A stretch of DNA of 64,000 bases from Planococcus shixiaomingii (GTDB taxonomy: Bacteria > Bacillota > Bacilli > Bacillales_A > Planococcaceae). The translations under genes and the position numbers were made by a program. This document shows, piece after piece, positions 29,060 through 41,365 of this stretch. The stretch is taken from NCBI RefSeq assembly GCF_030413615.1, contig NZ_CP129236.1, forward strand, positions 542,001 through 606,000. Direction: 5' to 3'. Positions within the stretch are counted from its first letter, which is position 1. The number at the start of each line of letters is the position of its first letter. The notes below the pieces were generated by a model. It had not been told where the DNA came from, searched no databases, and saw only the letters and a program-made list of their open reading frames with translations.

Positions 29060-30001
29060 ATGGCAATCGCATTGCAGGAGTTGCAGATGTATAAGAATTT
29101 TGATGAGCTTGCTCGTGACGTGCTGGATCTTGCAAAAGAAATTTTGCCAGATCAGTTGATTTATTTAACTTCTTTCAGCGATGCACAGCAAATTATCTTA
29201 AAGCTTTCAAATTACGATACAAAGATTCTTTTGACGGAAGGGATGATGATTGATCTTAGCGAAACGGTTTGTGATCGGATTGATTTTGAAAACAAACAAC
29301 CATTAGTCTATGAAGACATTCGGGAACAGACTTGTCCGTCGGAGTTAAGAAATACACTTGAAAGTGTCAATGCCAGGTCGTATTTGGGTATTCCTATTTC
29401 TCTTGTCGATGGAGAGCGATTCGGGACATTATGCGCGGTTCATCATGAACAAAGCAAATTTGACCAGAAGAGTATCGCCTTGCTTCAAAGAATAGTCAGG
29501 ATGTTTTCTTATTATTTGGTTCTGGAGCGTTTTGCCAATCGTGATTCTTTGACGGAACTATACAACAGACATTACCTTTCTCAAATTTTTGAAGACCATT
29601 CTGAATCAGGGGGAGTGGTATTCTTTCTTGATTTGGATGGATTTAAAAAGATCAACGACCTGCACGGCCATGATACCGGGGACTTGGTGTTAAAGGAAGT
29701 CGCGTCTAAGCTTGAAAAATTTGCAGATGAGTACAACGATGCTTTTGCGGTCCGATTAGGCGGAGATGAATTTATCGTGTATTTTTCGCACATATTCAGC
29801 GAAGAGGAAATGAGTAAACGAGCGGAGCATTTACTCGACTGTTTAAGTACATGGAATGCCGACTATCAGCTCTCCACAAGCATTGGAATTGCCTCTTATT
29901 CCGAAGGGAGCAATAATGATTTAAACACCGTTCTAAAAAATGCGGATGTGGCCTTGTATCAGGCAAAAACTGCAGGAAAGAACACGTATAAATTCTTTTA
30001 A
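29060..30001 (+). CDS. GAF-GGDEF diguanylate cyclase
   Basis: Synthesises the second messenger cyclic di-GMP from two GTP. The 313-residue soluble protein has an N-terminal GAF sensor domain (about residues 15-155, with NARSYLGIPISL...FGTLCAVH) and a C-terminal GGDEF domain (160-313). The active-site GGDEF is intact at about 234-238, and FLDLDGFKKINDLHGHDTGD carries the metal and guanine-binding residues. No I-site RxxD is evident five residues before GGDEF (DAFAVRLGGDEF), so product inhibition may be absent. The ligand of the GAF domain is unknown. ATG follows GAGGTG. Confidence 0.93.
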   Translation: MAIALQELQMYKNFDELARDVLDLAKEILPDQLIYLTSFSDAQQIILKLSNYDTKILLTEGMMIDLSETVCDRIDFENKQPLVYEDIREQTCPSELRNTLESVNARSYLGIPISLVDGERFGTLCAVHHEQSKFDQKSIALLQRIVRMFSYYLVLERFANRDSLTELYNRHYLSQIFEDHSESGGVVFFLDLDGFKKINDLHGHDTGDLVLKEVASKLEKFADEYNDAFAVRLGGDEFIVYFSHIFSEEEMSKRAEHLLDCLSTWNADYQLSTSIGIASYSEGSNNDLNTVLKNADVALYQAKTAGKNTYKFF

Positions 30002-30086
30002 GCGGCTCTTCTAAATGGGAGGGAATCGCCATGATTGTTTGACAAAATCACCGGCACCTTTACACCTGTCTATTTATAGAAACAAT

Positions 30087-30124
30087 AAAAGACCGTTAAT
30101 CCTTCAGTGGATTAACGGTCTTTT
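30087..30124. terminator. Terminator after the GGDEF gene
   Basis: AAAAGACCGTTAATCC, short loop, GGATTAACGGTCTTTT: a perfect stem with A- and T-runs. Confidence 0.9.
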
Positions 30125-30299
30125 GAACTTTTTTGCCTACTATTGTGATATTGAAAAATAAGTTCAAATTATGTCAGTCCATTTAAAACTTCTTCTATAT
30201 ATGACAGCTGTCACTAGGTGCCTGTTCATTAGTCCTGTACGTTATCCATAGAAGAAAACTGCTTCAAATATGGAGCGGCATTTAAAGGAGAATTTCATG

Positions 30300-31142
30300 A
30301 TGAAAATAGCTTGGATTACGGACACAGCTGCCCAACTAGATGAAGCGTTTATTCAACAGCACGATGTGTACGTTCTGCCCCTTAGTGTCGTTTTTCCGGA
30401 TGGCGTGTATAGAGAGTCGATCGATCTTACCCAGGAACAATTTTACGATAAATTACGCGCAGCAAAAGTTTCCCCGAAAACCTCGCAGCCTGCAATTGGA
30501 GAGATGGTTTCCTTATACGAAAAACTGCAGTCCGAAGGATACGATCTTGCAATTGCATTACATTTATCGAGTGGGCTTTCGGGTACATTTGAAAGCGCAC
30601 AGGCAGCTGCGAAGATGACAGACTTCAACGTGTATCCGATTGATTCCAAAATCGGTTCTTTTCCAATGGTTAAAATGATTGAAACCGGCACTGAGCTATT
30701 CTCGGAAGGCAAAGAAGTGGAAGAAGTTGTGGCAACGATCAATGAAATGGCGACTAAATCACACTTATCCTTTATTCCCTCAAGTCTGAACCAACTGCAT
30801 AAAAGTGGGCGTGTTTCCGGAACACAGGCATTTTTGAGCAATGTACTGAATATTAAATTGGTCATTACGTTTGAAGATGGCAAGACGGTCATGAAAGAGA
30901 AAGTCCGTTCAAATAAGCGGGCGAAAAACAGTGTAGTTTCTGCACTGCGCACCGCTATGGCTGCAGGCACTGTCTCAGAAGTTGCAGTGAATCATTGCAA
31001 TAATGAAGCTGATGCAGAAATCTGGAAGAACGAGCTTGTGCAGGAGTTTCCCGAATTAAAAGTACAAGTGGTTCCGCTCAGTGTTTGTGTAGGCGTGCAC
31101 GCGGGTGAAGGAACTACGGGATTAAGCTGGGTTGCTTATTAA
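30300..31142 (+). CDS. DegV-family fatty-acid-binding protein
   Basis: A 280-residue DegV (FakB-like) protein that binds a fatty acid and presents it to a FakA kinase. It opens MKIAWITDTAAQLDEAF and has the conserved KTSQPAIGEM near residue 60, ALHLSSGLSGTFESAQ near 85, IDSKIGSF near 115 and the C-terminal CVGVHAGEGTTGLSWV. Two adjacent ATGs (30297 and 30300) follow AAGGAG; the second has 9-nt spacing and is chosen. It is monocistronic. Confidence 0.93.
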   Translation: MKIAWITDTAAQLDEAFIQQHDVYVLPLSVVFPDGVYRESIDLTQEQFYDKLRAAKVSPKTSQPAIGEMVSLYEKLQSEGYDLAIALHLSSGLSGTFESAQAAAKMTDFNVYPIDSKIGSFPMVKMIETGTELFSEGKEVEEVVATINEMATKSHLSFIPSSLNQLHKSGRVSGTQAFLSNVLNIKLVITFEDGKTVMKEKVRSNKRAKNSVVSALRTAMAAGTVSEVAVNHCNNEADAEIWKNELVQEFPELKVQVVPLSVCVGVHAGEGTTGLSWVAY

Positions 31143-31453
31143 GCGAATGAAGTATTCCGCATTCATGTACTAAAAAATACAGAAATTACGAATGCAAGAT
31201 TTTAATAAAACTAAGATAAGCGCTAACTCTGTTCCCAAGAGTTGGTGCTTTTTGTATAGAAAAAATGCGATAACGAGAGCTTTCCAACCTCCGTCACTTT
31301 CCATAAATGAGCGGCTCGTGTAAACTGTATAAGGTTAAGAAAAAATGAGATGATCTAATAATTATAGTTGATATTTTTTATGTCCAGCATAGATGCATTA
31401 AGGGTTTTCGGGTGAAGAGCTTGCCTTACATCCTGTAATGAAAGGATTGAAAT
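31143..31453. other. Non-coding gap with a terminator
   Basis: The DegV terminator lies at 31218-31253 (AAGCGCTAACTCT pairing with AAGAGTTGGTGCTTTTT). The remaining 200 bp before the dihydrouridine synthase gene shows no gene or recognisable RNA. Confidence 0.7.
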
Positions 31454-32434
31454 TTGAACATGAAAGAGAATTTTTGGCGCGATTTGCCGCGGCCATTTTT
31501 TATTTTAGCGCCAATGGAAGAAGTCACGAATGTGGTTTTTCGCCAAGTGGTGGCTAAAGCGGCTCGGCCGGATGTGTTTTTTACGGAATTTACGAATACG
31601 GAAACTTATTGCAATCCGGCAGGGATCTTCGAAGTGGAAGGACGCCTGACGTATGAAGAAGATGAACAGCCGATTGTAGCGCATATATGGGGAAATAAAC
31701 CCGACCATTTCCGCGACATGAGCATCGGCATGGCGAAGCAAGGCTTTAAAGGAATCGATATTAACATGGGCTGCCCGGTGCCGAACGTGGCAACAAAAGG
31801 CAAAGGCAGCGGCATGATCCGTTTCCCTGATAACGCGGCGGAAGTCATCCAAGCCGCAAAAGCGGGCGGATTGCCAGTCAGTGTGAAGACACGGCTTGGC
31901 TATAGCCATGTAGATGAGTGGAGAGGGTGGCTGTCTCATGTTTTGAAGCAGGACATCGCCAACCTTTCGATTCATCTGCGTACAAAAAAAGAATTGAGCG
32001 CCGCTCCTGCCCATTGGGAACTGATTCCAGAAATCAAAGCATTGCGCGATGAGCTGGCGCCGGATACACTTCTGACGATTAACGGAGATATCCCGGATTA
32101 CCAAACAGGCATGGAACTTGCGGAGAAATACGGCATCGATGGCGTCATGATCGGACGCGGGATTTTCCAGAATCCCTTTGCCTTTGAAAAAGAGCCGCGG
32201 GAACACAGCACCGATGAATATCTCGACCTCTTGAAGCTGCAGCTGGATCTGCATGATAAGTACTCGACAGAAGCAGAGCCGCTGCCGTTCAGACCGCTGC
32301 GCCGCTTCTTTAAAATCTATGTCAGTGAAATCCCGGACGCGGATGAACTGAAAAATGAATTGCTGAAGACCGAGTCGACGGATGAAGCTCGGGCGTTGCT
32401 GCAAGAGTTTGAGCAGAGGATTGCAGTTGGGTGA
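31454..32434 (+). CDS. tRNA-dihydrouridine synthase
   Basis: FMN-dependent reductase that converts uridine to dihydrouridine in tRNA. The 326-residue TIM-barrel protein shows [14 protein letters not shown] near residue 17, [20 protein letters not shown] with the catalytic Cys near 100, VSVKTRLGY near 145, and [15 protein letters not shown] near 230, with a helical tRNA-binding C-terminus. The start TTG at 31454 lies 7 nt after AGGA; an ATG two codons later is the alternative. The stop is followed within 2 bp by the decayed groEL fragment, so the gene's right edge coincides with an old recombination joint. Confidence 0.93.
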   Translation: MNMKENFWRDLPRPFFILAPMEEVTNVVFRQVVAKAARPDVFFTEFTNTETYCNPAGIFEVEGRLTYEEDEQPIVAHIWGNKPDHFRDMSIGMAKQGFKGIDINMGCPVPNVATKGKGSGMIRFPDNAAEVIQAAKAGGLPVSVKTRLGYSHVDEWRGWLSHVLKQDIANLSIHLRTKKELSAAPAHWELIPEIKALRDELAPDTLLTINGDIPDYQTGMELAEKYGIDGVMIGRGIFQNPFAFEKEPREHSTDEYLDLLKLQLDLHDKYSTEAEPLPFRPLRRFFKIYVSEIPDADELKNELLKTESTDEARALLQEFEQRIAVG

Positions 32435-32435
32435 A

Positions 32436-32508
32436 ATTACGCATTCAGCACTTTGAAACGCCGCTTCTGTTGCAGCGCTGTTCTTAGCTACTGAAGCAGT
32501 AGTTGCAA
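32436..32508 (+). pseudogene. Decayed groEL fragment
   Basis: About 70 bp align without gaps to groEL positions 7297-7370, roughly 85% identical by eye. It reads THSAL-stop-NAASVAALFLATEAVVAN, against [24 protein letters not shown] in GroEL. It has an in-frame stop and no start. It is a fossil of the groEL 3' region about 25 kb from the real gene. Confidence 0.85.
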
Positions 32509-32693
32509 ATTATATTTTATTCATATAGAAATAACCACTTCTCAGAAAATTGGAGAGGTGGTTATTTTTTATAATTTTATAAATGGGATAATAAGTAAAT
32601 TGATATAACTATTTACAATTCTTAATGGTTTATTAATAACCACTACATATTCAATGCTTACAATAAAGTTGATACTAAATAAGGAGTGGTTAA

Positions 32694-33554
32694 ATGAAAC
32701 GAATGAGTACTATTTTAGCAGTAAGTATTGCGATGACATCCTTTACTGGACCTGCACTTGCTGCTGAACACGGAGAAGTAAGCAAGGTCATTTCGAAACA
32801 GGATCAGCAAAAAATGGTAAACGTAGCACATCGCGGAGCTTCTGGACATGCACCTGAGAATACGATGGGAGCCTTTCACAAAGGATTTGAAATGAAGGCA
32901 GACTATATTGAAATTGATGTTCAAATGACAAAAGATGGGGAACTTGTCGTTATTCATGACACCACTGTAGATCGTACAACAAATGGAACTGGCAAAGTGG
33001 GCGATCTAACGTTTGAGGAAATTAGGCAGTTGGATGCTGGCAGCTGGTTTAGTGAAGCCTATGCTGGCGAGAAAGTCCCTACTTTCGAGGAAGTATTAGA
33101 TGCGTTTAGAGGAAAGGTTGGTATTTTAATAGAGCTGAAGGCACCAGAGCTTTATCCTGGAATAGAGGAGAAAATTGCGGATGCTTTGATTGAAAAAAAT
33201 ATGGAGAAAACGAGTAACGGGAAAATCATCATGCAATCCTTCAACCATGAATCCATGGAAAAATCTAAAGAACTTTTGCCAAATCTCCCTCATGGCATTC
33301 TAGTTGGAGCAAGTTGGGCAAACGTAACGGAAGAGCAATTAGCTGAATTCGCTGCTTATGCTGATTACTTTAATCCAACTATGAACATTGTAACGGATGA
33401 ACTAGTTAGTGATGTTCATGAAGCTGGGATGGAAATTTATCCATACACTTCAAGATCACAAGAACAGGCTTTACGTCTATTCGATTTAAATGTAGATGGA
33501 ATCATTACGGATTATACGGAGCATGTCTACTATCATCCTGTGAAAAATCAATAA
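32694..33554 (+). CDS. Secreted glycerophosphodiester phosphodiesterase
   Basis: Hydrolyses glycerophosphodiesters to glycerol-3-phosphate and an alcohol. The 286-residue protein begins with a Sec signal peptide (MKRMSTILAVSIAMTSFTGPALAAE, cleavage after ALA). The GDPD TIM barrel follows, with VAHRGASGHAPENT (catalytic His, Arg), YIEIDVQMTKDGELVVIHD (metal Glu/Asp and the second His) and VDRTTNGTG. It resembles GlpQ-type exported enzymes. ATG follows AAGGAG. It is monocistronic. A second, cytoplasmic GDPD is encoded at 45724. Confidence 0.94.
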   Translation: MKRMSTILAVSIAMTSFTGPALAAEHGEVSKVISKQDQQKMVNVAHRGASGHAPENTMGAFHKGFEMKADYIEIDVQMTKDGELVVIHDTTVDRTTNGTGKVGDLTFEEIRQLDAGSWFSEAYAGEKVPTFEEVLDAFRGKVGILIELKAPELYPGIEEKIADALIEKNMEKTSNGKIIMQSFNHESMEKSKELLPNLPHGILVGASWANVTEEQLAEFAAYADYFNPTMNIVTDELVSDVHEAGMEIYPYTSRSQEQALRLFDLNVDGIITDYTEHVYYHPVKNQ

Positions 33555-33896
33555 TTTAATGCTAGAAAACTAGGAAGAAAATTTTTGATTTGTGTGAAGC
33601 GAAGCACATAAATTCTTATGATGAAACGTATTCGGAAATAGAAAGCATCGGTGCTATAAACCGATGCTTTTTTTGGTTATCGAATTAAGTGTCATTGTTA
33701 AGGTTTATCTCTCTTCTCGCTTTGCCTGAGAGAAGCAAAATCTAGTTAGGACCATCGAAGGAGTAAAGTTAGATTAGATTTCTAATTATATGCCAGTCCA
33801 TGCTATAATAAGGAACTTAGGATGATTACGACTTTTGCTCATAATTGATCGGATGCTTAGCCTCCGCCTACCAATAAAATATAGAGGTGTAACAGA
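33555..33896. other. Non-coding gap with a terminator
   Basis: A terminator (33642-33674: AAAGCATCGGT, loop, ACCGATGCTTTTTTT) ends the GDPD gene. The rest, about 220 bp before the zinc-ribbon gene, shows no gene. Confidence 0.7.
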
Positions 33897-34115
33897 ATGA
33901 ATAAACGATGGACATATGCTGAGATTCAAAAATTTGTCGAGAAAAACTCCGATAGCAAATTGCTATCAACGGAATACCACGGGTTTTCTCAAAAGCTGCT
34001 ATTCAAATGCGCATGCGGCAATAACTTTGAAAAGACATTTACAAAGTTCAACAAGAACAACCAGCGCAAATGTGACGTTTGCCAACCGCCAAAAGAATCA
34101 CGCGAAGCGAAGTAA
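33897..34115 (+). CDS. Small zinc-ribbon-like protein
   Basis: A 72-residue basic protein: MNKRWTYAEIQKFVEKNS, then FKCACGNNFEKTFTKF...RKCDVC. The paired CxCG and CxxC motifs with F-x(3)-F between them resemble the treble-clef zinc ribbons found beside HNH or GIY-YIG homing endonucleases in phages, but no nuclease domain is present. DNA binding is the likely activity; the role is unknown. ATG follows GAGGTG, and a terminator follows. Confidence 0.7.
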   Translation: MNKRWTYAEIQKFVEKNSDSKLLSTEYHGFSQKLLFKCACGNNFEKTFTKFNKNNQRKCDVCQPPKESREAK

Positions 34116-34123
34116 ATAAACGG

Positions 34124-34159
34124 AGCACCAATTTCCTTTAATGGAAATTGGTGCTTTTT
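34124..34159 (+). terminator. Terminator after the zinc-ribbon gene
   Basis: AGCACCAATTTCC, loop TTTAAT, GGAAATTGGTGCTTTTT. Confidence 0.9.
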
Positions 34160-34199
34160 CTTTGCAGATTTTTATAATGTATTTATTAAACTAGCTGAT

Positions 34200-34315
34200 G
34201 GGAATGCAGGCGGCGACTCCTGCGGGACAGCACGAGCTGAAGACCCTGGACTGAGCAAAGCGAAGGAAGCGGCTGAAGCCGTGCCCGCGGAAAGCGTCCG
34301 GCGGAATGGACATCA
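34200..34315 (+). repeat. GC-rich dispersed repeat, copy 1
   Basis: A GC-rich non-coding block with GGCGGCGACTCCTGCGGGA at its left and CCCGCGGAAAGCGTCCGGC at its right. A second copy lies inverted at 57935-58050. Blocks with these end sequences are common between genes in Bacillaceae and Planococcaceae; their function is not established. Confidence 0.75.
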
Positions 34316-34349
34316 GCCACCTTCTCACAACTCCACTAATCTTAATCTT

Positions 34350-35051
34350 CTACAAAACCGCCTGAACAAAGAACTGCGATTGGACATAGTTATACGTCAC
34401 TTTGGAAAAGTCGAATGGCTGGCCGTTCGTTAAGTGGAAGATGGATTCCACGTAAAGCTTTGGATCGCCTTTTTTCAATCCAAGATAATCCGCTTCTTCT
34501 TCGGTCAACTTATCGACATGAAGGAACATATCTGTAAACCCGACATTCAGTCCCAGTCCTTCTGTGATGTAGTGGAAGATCGACTCCGTAATAATTTCGT
34601 TATTTAAATACGTGATGATCGATTTATTGAAATACGATTCCTCCAAGCAAAGCGACTGCCCATGGATATAGCGAATTCGTTTTACATAATAGACATCGTC
34701 ATCGACTGAAACATTTAGATTAAGCGCAGCTTCTTTTGTTGGTTTCCGGATATCCAATTCAATCACTTTTGATGTGATTTGAAATTCTTCCAGAACTTTT
34801 TTAAAGCCTTGAGTTGAAAGGAGGCTGATGTATCCTTTTCTCTTATGCCTTCTTACAAAAATCCCGCTTCCTCTTACTTGGAATATTACCCCTTTTGTCT
34901 CCAACAGTTCTAATGCTTTCGTAACCGTGCTTTTGCTGACTTCGAATTGGGCCATCAAATCTTGCAAGACAGGCAGCTTGTCTCCTTGCTGGAGTTTATG
35001 TTCTTCGATGTAATGTTCAAGTTCGTCTGCGATGTGCTGGTATTTTAACAT
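34350..35051 (-). CDS. GntR/HutC-family repressor of the beta-glucoside operon
   Basis: A 233-residue regulator with an N-terminal winged helix (YQHIADELEHYIEEHKLQQGDKLPVLQDLMAQFEVSKSTVTKALELLETKGVIFQVRGSGIFV) and a C-terminal UTRA effector domain (about residues 80-233), which in this family binds a phosphorylated sugar. It diverges from the beta-glucoside PTS genes, with a perfect palindrome in their promoter. It is likely the repressor released by a 6-phospho-beta-glucoside, as GmuR or related regulators are. Of two ATGs, 35051 is chosen because the first touches the ribosome site GAGGA. Confidence 0.9.
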   Translation of the reverse strand: MLKYQHIADELEHYIEEHKLQQGDKLPVLQDLMAQFEVSKSTVTKALELLETKGVIFQVRGSGIFVRRHKRKGYISLLSTQGFKKVLEEFQITSKVIELDIRKPTKEAALNLNVSVDDDVYYVKRIRYIHGQSLCLEESYFNKSIITYLNNEIITESIFHYITEGLGLNVGFTDMFLHVDKLTEEEADYLGLKKGDPKLYVESIFHLTNGQPFDFSKVTYNYVQSQFFVQAVL

Positions 35052-35160
35052 ATGCATTCCTCTTTAGTTTATTTGTCTAATTGAATACCAAAATTATACC
35101 ATAGCCCCTTTAAAAGCTCACATAACCGTATTATTGATTGATAATTATATTGTTTGGTAC

Positions 35161-35190
35161 TTGATTAATTGTACCGGTACAATTTATAAT
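35161..35190 (+). promoter_or_regulatory. Promoter and palindromic operator of the beta-glucoside operon
   Basis: A -35 TTGATT (35161-35166) and a consensus -10 TATAAT (35185-35190) are 18 bp apart. That spacer is filled exactly by the perfect 18-bp palindrome AATTGTACCGGTACAATT (35167-35184). A bound GntR dimer would block RNA polymerase directly. Confidence 0.85.
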
Positions 35191-35204
35191 GAAAGCGCAC
35201 ACAA
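35189..35204 (+). promoter_or_regulatory. cre site (CcpA) of the beta-glucoside operon
   Basis: ATGAAAGCGCACACAA matches the cre consensus WTGNNARCGNWWWCAW with one mismatch and overlaps the transcription start region. Confidence 0.7.
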
Positions 35205-35220
35205 AAAAGGGGGGCTATGA

Positions 35221-38563
<3,343 letters not shown>

Positions 38564-38571
38564 GAAATAAG

Positions 38572-38617
38572 AAAAGGCCTTTTAGCAGTGTACGCAAGCT
38601 GCTGAAAGGCCTTTTTT
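38572..38617 (+). terminator. Terminator of the beta-glucoside operon
   Basis: AAAAGGCCTTTTAGCAG, 10-base loop, CTGCTGAAAGGCCTTTTTT. Confidence 0.9.
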
Positions 38618-38735
38618 CTTTTAACAGAACATGCTGGATGTACTCGGAATGACAAAGAACGGAAGGGAGATTAGTATGAGTAAAAGGAATAATAAGAACA
38701 CAAACTATAGATTTCATAGATGGGAGATTTTATTC

Positions 38736-39623
38736 ATGGATATTCGCCACCTTACTTATTTTATTGAAGTAGCCAAAAACAGAAGCTTTACAAAAGCCTC
38801 TCAGTCGCTCCACTTGTCGCAGTCTACCTTAAGTAAAGTAGTGAAAAATTTAGAAGAAGAATTGAACGTTGAACTGATTGACCGCTCCACAAAGCAAATT
38901 GAATTGACGGAGGCAGGGGATATCGTTTTGGCGGAAGGCGAAGCGATACTGGAATCGCTGAATGATTTATCCACCAACCTGTATGACTTGATGAACTTGA
39001 AAAAAGGAAAAATCAAAATTGGCCTGCCGCCGATTATCGGATTTTTATTTTTCCCAAAAGTCCTTAAAGGATTCAATAATTTATATCCCGATATCAAACT
39101 GAAAATTTCTGAAGATGATTCAAACAAGGTGAAACAAGACGTCAAAGACGGCGTGCTGGATCTTGGCGTAGTCATCCTGCCGGTAGATGAAAAGGAATTT
39201 GAATTTGTTCCGTTGGTTGATGAAGAACTGGCGGTTTTTGTCCATCATTCCCATCCGTTGGCGAAAAGGGAAAGAGTTGAATTGAAAGAGCTGGAAAATG
39301 AATCTTTCGTTTTATTCAAGCAAGAGCTTTTTCATAGCTTGATTGTTCAGGAATGCCAGCGAGCCGGTTTTAGTCCGAAAATTGCTTATGAACTTTCCGA
39401 GTGGGGGTTCATCGGTGAAATGATCGGCGAAAACTTAGGGATTTCGATTTGCCCAAAACCTATTGAAACGAAATTCGATCAAGACTTGATCAAGGCGATT
39501 CCGTTCGAGAATCCAAGCTTTCCATGGAAGTTAGGGTTGATATCCAAAAAGAAGAAACACCCTTCACCTGCAGTGCGGGAATTCATCAAATATGTTTCAG
39601 CTCAATCACCGTTTTTATCATGA
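38736..39623 (+). CDS. LysR-family transcriptional regulator
   Basis: A 295-residue LysR-type regulator: N-terminal winged helix MDIRHLTYFIEVAKNRSFTKASQSLHLSQSTLSKVVKNLEEELNVELIDRSTKQIELTEAG, and a periplasmic-binding-protein-like effector domain (about 90-295). The frame is open to 38631, but the start ATG 38736, 9 nt after GGGAG, gives the standard LysR N-terminus. Codirectional with the GntP permease and dehydrogenase genes 330 bp downstream, it is the likely regulator of them; the effector is probably a sugar acid or its product. Confidence 0.9.
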   Translation: MDIRHLTYFIEVAKNRSFTKASQSLHLSQSTLSKVVKNLEEELNVELIDRSTKQIELTEAGDIVLAEGEAILESLNDLSTNLYDLMNLKKGKIKIGLPPIIGFLFFPKVLKGFNNLYPDIKLKISEDDSNKVKQDVKDGVLDLGVVILPVDEKEFEFVPLVDEELAVFVHHSHPLAKRERVELKELENESFVLFKQELFHSLIVQECQRAGFSPKIAYELSEWGFIGEMIGENLGISICPKPIETKFDQDLIKAIPFENPSFPWKLGLISKKKKHPSPAVREFIKYVSAQSPFLS

Positions 39624-39954
39624 AAAAAAGAGATAGTTAGCATGAAACATATGTATTTTACGAATGAATAAAGCCGAGTTATACTTACTGCTGTCAAATA
39701 CAATAGATTTCTAAAAAGAAAATGCGTTATCAATAAGGTTTGGATAGTTGAAAGGAATATACCCGGCCAGATAACGAGGGGATTTCACCACACTTTTATC
39801 GTGTGAACGACTTATCAAATGTTGCACCGGTTTTGGAGAATACTATTGTTGAGTTTGCTTGTGGAGATAGATTTTAAGAGAAGTATGAATGAGTTAGAAA
39901 AACATCTGTTTGCTTACGGTCAATACAACTAGAGATAACGAGGGAAAAATTAAA
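39624..39954. other. Non-coding leader between lysR and gntP-type gene
   Basis: No terminator was seen after the LysR gene. An inverted repeat (TTCACCACAC, 7 bp, GTGTGAA) at about 39784-39807 is a candidate LysR-type binding site before the permease operon. The remaining sequence is AT-rich, with no gene. Confidence 0.45.
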
Positions 39955-41274
39955 ATGGATATATTAGGTTTACTGGGAATAGCGTTAGGGATCTTAACGA
40001 TTATTCTCTTTATTGTTAAGAAGTTCAGTATCATCGTTGCTGCGCCTATCGCCACGATTGTCGTCTTGCTGTTTAGTGGAGTACCTATACTCGAAACTGT
40101 ATTTGGCAAAGAAAATTCCTATATGACAGCGCTTGCCGGGTTTATTGCGGCCAACTTTGCGATTTTCCTATTAGGTTCGATATTGGCGAAGTACATGGAC
40201 AAAAGTGGGGCGACGGTTTCGATCGCTGATAAAGTTTTGTCGATAGTAGGAACCAAGAACCCGTATAACGCCTTGGTGGCGTTGTTCATCATTTCCGCCA
40301 TTCTCACATACGGCGGCATTAACGTCTTCGTTATTATCTTCGCTTTGATTCCGATGGCGAAGCCAATTTTCCAACAGCTTAACATTTCATGGAAATTGGT
40401 CATCATCCCGATATTCGGAGGGACTTCAACGTTCACGATGACGATGTTGCCAGGAGCTCCTTCCCTGCACAATATCGTGCCTTCAACCGGTTTGGGAACT
40501 TCTTTGACAGCTGCGCCGCTGATCGGAATCGTCACTTCGATTGTTGCCATTGGGTTCATCTTGGTCTTCATGAAATATTCATTGGCCAAAAGCTTGAAAA
40601 AGAACGAGACATTTGATGTGAAAGCAGGCGTGTTAAGCGGGGAAACAACAGCAGAACGTGAGCTGCCATCATTTATGGTCAGCTTGCTGCCGATCGTCAC
40701 ATTGCTAGCGATCATCCTGATTTTCAGTTCAGTGAACAATATCATCATTGTCGCGTTGATTGTGGCTATTCTTCTGAGTGCCATCTTGTTCCGCAAACAG
40801 ATTACGGAGCAAAAAACGGTATTGAACGAAGGAGCGACTGACTCGTTGGCATCCACGATCACGACGGGTAGTACCATCGCATTTGGTAGCATCACAACGA
40901 GCGTTCCAGCGTTTAAGGGTGTTTTCCGCATGATTCAGTCTATTCCTGGACCACCAATTCTTTCATTGATGATCGGTACAGGTCTAATCAGCGGGATTAC
41001 GGCTTCCGCAGTTGGCGCGATCGGGATTGCGGTTCAGAACTTTGCTCCGATTTACTTGGAAATGGGCATGGATCCGGAAACGATCCACCGTACAATTGCT
41101 ATTTCAGCCGGAGCATTAGCCATCGTTCCTTACTCTGGATTTTTGATTATTTTCAACAGCTTAACGGGATTGCCGATGAAAGACACGTTCAAAAATGCCT
41201 TTATCAGCATAAACGTAACCCACTGGATCGCTTTGGGTGTAATCGTGTTCATGACTCTTTTAGGTTTAGCTTAA
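39955..41274 (+). CDS. GntP-family gluconate/hydroxyacid permease
   Basis: A 439-residue integral membrane protein with about 12-13 hydrophobic segments, matching the gluconate:H+ symporter (GntP/GntT) family: GGINVFVIIFALIPMA near residue 120 and FGGTSTFTMTMLPGAPSLHNI near 160. ATG 39955 lies 9 nt after GAGGGA; the upstream extension is hydrophilic and lacks a ribosome site. It is followed 91 bp later by a hydroxyacid dehydrogenase gene, so the pair probably takes up and oxidises or reduces a sugar acid or short hydroxyacid. Confidence 0.9.
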   Translation: MDILGLLGIALGILTIILFIVKKFSIIVAAPIATIVVLLFSGVPILETVFGKENSYMTALAGFIAANFAIFLLGSILAKYMDKSGATVSIADKVLSIVGTKNPYNALVALFIISAILTYGGINVFVIIFALIPMAKPIFQQLNISWKLVIIPIFGGTSTFTMTMLPGAPSLHNIVPSTGLGTSLTAAPLIGIVTSIVAIGFILVFMKYSLAKSLKKNETFDVKAGVLSGETTAERELPSFMVSLLPIVTLLAIILIFSSVNNIIIVALIVAILLSAILFRKQITEQKTVLNEGATDSLASTITTGSTIAFGSITTSVPAFKGVFRMIQSIPGPPILSLMIGTGLISGITASAVGAIGIAVQNFAPIYLEMGMDPETIHRTIAISAGALAIVPYSGFLIIFNSLTGLPMKDTFKNAFISINVTHWIALGVIVFMTLLGLA

Positions 41275-41365
41275 CTAAAACGATTAAGAGCTTTAGACAA
41301 CCACTCCATATGACATTGGTTAATTACTAGCTTAGAAATTAAACACACTATAGGAGGAATTAGAT

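Noticed and set aside
31505-32404. 299-codon minus-strand frame inside the dihydrouridine synthase gene
   Set aside because: Antisense to a clear family member; composition (many Arg, His, Phe, Cys) is typical of a shadow frame and no start signal is present.
33715-33760. Riboswitch-like stem near CTCTCTTCTCGC...GAGAGAAGC
   Set aside because: Only one short stem is present, with no conserved riboswitch core, and the downstream gene is a small zinc-ribbon protein.
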